Positions 63,001 to 64,000 of a DNA stretch of 64,000 bases are shown piece after piece. The stretch is from NCBI GenBank assembly GCA_035772405.1, contig JAYKKM010000253.1:1-64000 (forward strand), written 5' to 3'. Each line of letters starts with the position of its first letter. The stretch's first letter is position 1. Origin of the DNA: Chrysogorgia sp. JL179-B06. Its lineage: Eukaryota; Cnidaria; Anthozoa; Scleralcyonacea; Chrysogorgiidae. The position numbers and the translations under genes are program-made. The notes under the pieces are model-generated. The model searched no databases. It was not told where the DNA came from and was given only the letters and a program-made list of their open reading frames with translations.

Positions 63001-64000
63001 GGTCCGAAATCTTGCCGCTAGGGTATTGGCTGCTCCACCTACATCTGTGCCAAGCGAGCAGATCTTCAGTAAAGCCGGACTGGTAGTCTCCAAGAAGCGC
63101 GCAGCGCTTAAGCCAGCCGCCGTGGACGCACTTATATATTTAAATAAAAATAAAATGTAGACACACATATTTCACTGTATTTAATATTTATATATTATAG
63201 ACGTTTGGTTTCTTAATATTTTATTGTGTATATAATTTTATTTCAGGGGAAAATTTAGTATTTAAAAAAAAAACTTCCTACAAAGGGGTGTCATTTGATA
63301 CGTGTTGTGATTCATTCAATACGATTAATCGATTATTAATCGATTGTTGGCAACGATTAATCGATTACGCGTATCAACCGATGGGAGCAGCTCTAATCAT
63401 ACCATTATATAATTTATTATCCCATTCTATAATTTATTATCCCATTCTATAATTTATTATCCCATTCTATAATTTATTATCCCATTCTATCATTTATTAT
63501 CCCATCCTATCATTTATTATCCCTTATAATCCCATCTTACTCCTGCCTCATCTCATTTCATCATCATCTCGAACCACACCCCGTGTTTTTGTTTTCCTTT
63601 AGTTGTTCCGGGGGATGTCGCGTTCATGGGTCGAGGGACGAAATCCCTTGAGAATCTGATCACGACGAAAAAACAGCCCAACGGCCAATCCGACGTAACT
63701 ACGAAAAATTCCGACGATACCACGAAAAATTCCGATGATACCACGAAAAATTCCGACGATACCACGGAAAATCCCGTCGATACTACGGAAAATCCCGACG
63801 ATACCACGGCAAATCCCGACGATACTACGGCAAATCCCGACGATACCACGGAAAATCCCGAATATACCACGGAAAATCCCGACGATATCACGGAAAATCC
63901 CGACGATACCACGGAAAATCCCGACAATTCTTCGAGGGCCTCTAAACCTAACTCGACAAGTGATGGCAAAACGCCGGCAGAAGCGAAGCGAAGGCTCGAG
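50656..64000 (+). CDS. PIP5K1: Type I phosphatidylinositol-4-phosphate 5-kinase (runs off window)
   Basis: It makes PI(4,5)P2 from PI4P at the plasma membrane. Exons: 50656-50730 (likely start ATG; exon from 50648), 51264-51389, 51965-52015, 52094-52173, 53095-53169, 53264-53306, 53385-53540, 54033-54092, 54239-54322, 55002-55157, 56109-56192, 56844-56916, 57083-57233, 57540-57623, 58064-58112, 58806-58892, 60197-60367, 63603 on. Key blocks in order: [53 protein letters not shown] (ATP lysine), [40 protein letters not shown] (metal-binding Asp), then the [11 protein letters not shown] and HRPSFY activation-loop region. Phases agree except for single-base breaks in two exons (55002-55157, 58806-58892). 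A low-complexity acidic tail follows. The paralogue class (1A/B/C) predates or is independent of this gene and is not assigned. Confidence 0.94.
50815..51108. repeat. GTT microsatellite with GTATGGCTT units
   Basis: TTGTTGTATGGC 15-bp units flanked by pure GTT, in the first PIP5K1 intron. Confidence 0.95.
51470..51745. mobile_element. Foldback family 'CCAAAATACAAATG', internal part
   Basis: Centre and right arm of the family (TTGATAGGAATGCTGACTTT, CACTCAATGATGTCGTATTT), lacking the terminal ends. PIP5K1 intron. Confidence 0.65.
52195..53062. repeat. ATC/ACC microsatellite
   Basis: CAC/CAT/TAC triplet repeats, nearly 0.9 kb, filling the intron between 52094-52173 and 53095-53169. His-, Ile/Thr- and Met/Val-rich frames are by-products. 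Confidence 0.95.
53578..53894. mobile_element. Foldback element, family 'CGTAATATTTGGG' (clean copy)
   Basis: CATCTCACGTTTAGAGATTT.. at left and the inverse ..AAATCCCCAAACGTGAGAT at right (53871-53894); arms about 140 bp including AATTTCATCTTCATGGAC words. No ORF. Confidence 0.75.
53893..53979. repeat. ACTTT pentanucleotide microsatellite
   Basis: About 17 ACTTT units that start exactly at the right end of the foldback element. Confidence 0.95.
54340..54870. repeat. GGAA/GGGA polypurine repeat
   Basis: GAAG and GGTGAGGAAGGAA/GGCGAGGAAGGAA units, starting shortly after the donor of exon 54239-54322. Confidence 0.95.
55002..55157 (+). CDS. PIP5K1: PIP5K1 exon with two compensating frame breaks
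   Basis: Reads [25 protein letters not shown], then meets TGA because of one extra T in the run 55073-55079; the true frame ([10 protein letters not shown]) resumes and one base is missing near 55113 before [14 protein letters not shown]. The total length (156) is a multiple of three and agrees with both neighbours. KGSTYKR is the conserved strand next to the ATP site. Two opposite homopolymer/near-homopolymer errors are the simplest reading. Confidence 0.85.
55196..56068. mobile_element. Foldback DNA element, family 'CCAAAATACAAATG' (complete)
   Basis: Ends AAGGGATACTCCAGCCAAAA and GGCTGCAGTATTCCTTT, arms about 200 bp. The centre contains a second perfect hairpin, GGGATATCCAAACACGAGAA at 55637 and its inverse ending at 55711. 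Confidence 0.8.
57253..57500. repeat. 88-bp tandem repeat, about 2.7 clean units
   Basis: TAGGTGAAAG occurs at 57301, 57389 and 57477. The sequence is the same family as at 39475-40830, with almost no indels. It begins within 20 bp of a PIP5K1 donor site. Confidence 0.95.
57540..57623 (+). CDS. PIP5K1: PIP5K1 exon with the IGIID motif
   Basis: Encodes [20 protein letters not shown] and IDILQSYR. The Asp of IGIID is the metal-binding, DFG-equivalent residue of PIP kinases. The frame is intact. Confidence 0.95.
57680..58015. repeat. ATAATTATAA microsatellite
   Basis: Irregular TAATTATAAATAAT repeats in the intron before exon 58064-58112. Confidence 0.95.
58145..58690. mobile_element. pogo/Tigger-type MITE, 546 bp
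   Basis: Ends CAGTCGACTCCCGAT and the inverse ATCGGGAGTCGACTG, flanked on both sides by TA. Near the right end it also has AACTTGAACTCCCGGTAACT. These are typical ends of pogo-family elements. The open frame over its left half (58117-58386) has no transposase motif. Confidence 0.8.
58806..58892 (+). CDS. PIP5K1: PIP5K1 activation-loop exon with frame break
   Basis: Expected D-S-I-S-V then [20 protein letters not shown]. The exon has an extra T at 58820-58822 and one G too many at the acceptor (58805-58807), so it does not join exon 58064-58112 in frame. The second part joins the next exon in frame. Sequence error or a real lesion; the rest of the kinase is intact. Confidence 0.8.
59010..59690 (+). 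mobile_element. Penelope-like element, best copy of family B
   Basis: 59022-59092 is an inverted terminal repeat (CTTGAGAAAGACTGTTGTTG, GACGTTTCGACGGCC). 59103-59366 is an open frame for the endonuclease end: [52 protein letters not shown]. The tail and a direct terminal repeat with the hammerhead-like motif follow (59588-59660). An inverted terminal repeat joined to a truncated body is a known PLE insertion form. PIP5K1 intron. Confidence 0.8.
59760..60172. mobile_element. Penelope-like element tails, inverted pair (family A)
   Basis: 59760-60000 is inverted (motif 59838-59872), 60013-60172 is direct. The direct copy lacks the part after GAAA (CGAAAGAGTG), which removes helix III and the cleavage site. 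Confidence 0.7.
60395..60955. repeat. ATCCCATCTCTCC minisatellite
   Basis: CATCCCATCTCTCCCCTCTC-type units, about 20-25 bp, irregular, after the donor of exon 60197-60367. Confidence 0.9.
60958..61857. other. 5' non-coding part of the hAT element or plain intron
   Basis: Begins with ATCGATAATC words like those at 63320-63370 after the transposase, so it may be the left end of the hAT element. The minus-strand frame 61343-61675 has no motif I know. Confidence 0.35.
61858..63160 (+). pseudogene. hAT transposase (ZBED-like), frame-shifted
   Basis: Pieces in three frames follow the order of a hAT transposase: [11 protein letters not shown] (RNase H-fold HDNA block), [12 protein letters not shown], then [16 protein letters not shown] (62239-62290), DPRF-LPFL region (62650-62690), and a good C-terminal dimerisation domain, [20 protein letters not shown] to [16 protein letters not shown] and ALIYLNK (62956-63150). 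The BED zinc finger and the first catalytic Asp region are missing, and at least two frame changes are needed. It lies in the sense direction in the last seen PIP5K1 intron. Confidence 0.8.
63405..63540. repeat. 20-bp tandem repeat
   Basis: CCCATTCTATAATTTATTAT repeats about six times before the acceptor of the last exon. Confidence 0.95.
63603..64000 (+). CDS. PIP5K1: PIP5K1 C-terminal exon with heptad repeats (open at window end)
   Basis: Starts [20 protein letters not shown], then about 12 copies of a 21-nt unit encoding DDTT(E/K/A)N(P/S) (63694-63930), then [20 protein letters not shown] and off the window. The repeat is acidic, Thr-rich and disordered-looking. PIP5K1 tails vary widely between lineages, so the repeat is probably lineage-specific. 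The frame and acceptor agree with exon 60197-60367. Confidence 0.88.

Overview
The window is metazoan nuclear DNA, AT-rich, with intron-rich genes using GT-AG splice sites, Penelope-like retroelements, tRNA-derived SINE-like repeats and very many simple repeats. Intron phases and protein sequences fit an invertebrate; the species, and even the phylum, cannot be fixed from the sequence alone (a marine, possibly early-branching animal is a guess). All recognised host genes are on the + strand.

Layout: (1) 702-11714 holds the last six coding exons of an M1-family zinc aminopeptidase whose 5' part lies outside the window. (2) 14643-33670 holds a complete paralogue in tandem: 21 coding exons that join in frame to a 997-residue type II membrane aminopeptidase of the aminopeptidase N/A class, with intact GAMEN and HELAH-x18-E motifs. 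The two copies are almost identical in two exons and their flanking introns. (3) 37113-45122 holds a mitochondrial methionyl-tRNA formyltransferase (MTFMT), recognised from ten exons, with the 5' end not found and several frame breaks in an indel-rich stretch. (4) 50656 to the window end holds a type I phosphatidylinositol-4-phosphate 5-kinase (PIP5K1), 18 exons seen, with a repetitive acidic C-terminal tail running off the window. These genes have no evident joint pathway; they act in extracellular peptide trimming, mitochondrial translation initiation and phosphoinositide signalling.

Most of the window is not coding. Introns and spacers hold (a) pieces of two Penelope-like element (PLE) families, each with the C-terminal GIY-YIG endonuclease region and a terminal repeat with a hammerhead-ribozyme-like motif, often as inverted pairs; (b) a 74-bp satellite of about 28 units inside a PLE tail; (c) many non-autonomous DNA elements with long inverted repeats (TTAA-flanked, Tc1/mariner-type, pogo/Tigger-type, and several foldback families); (d) a decayed hAT transposase in a PIP5K intron; (e) tRNA-derived SINE-like units; (f) kilobase-scale microsatellites and minisatellites; (g) an 88-bp tandem repeat shared by introns of MTFMT and PIP5K.

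The strongest candidates for something new are the PLE-hammerhead arrangement with its derived satellite, the foldback element with alternating inverted arrays at 47.4-49.0 kb, and the intronic 21-bp minisatellite that stays open in frame with the next aminopeptidase exon. The 39.5-46 kb stretch appears to contain many single-base indels, so frame breaks there should not be read as pseudogenisation without raw reads.
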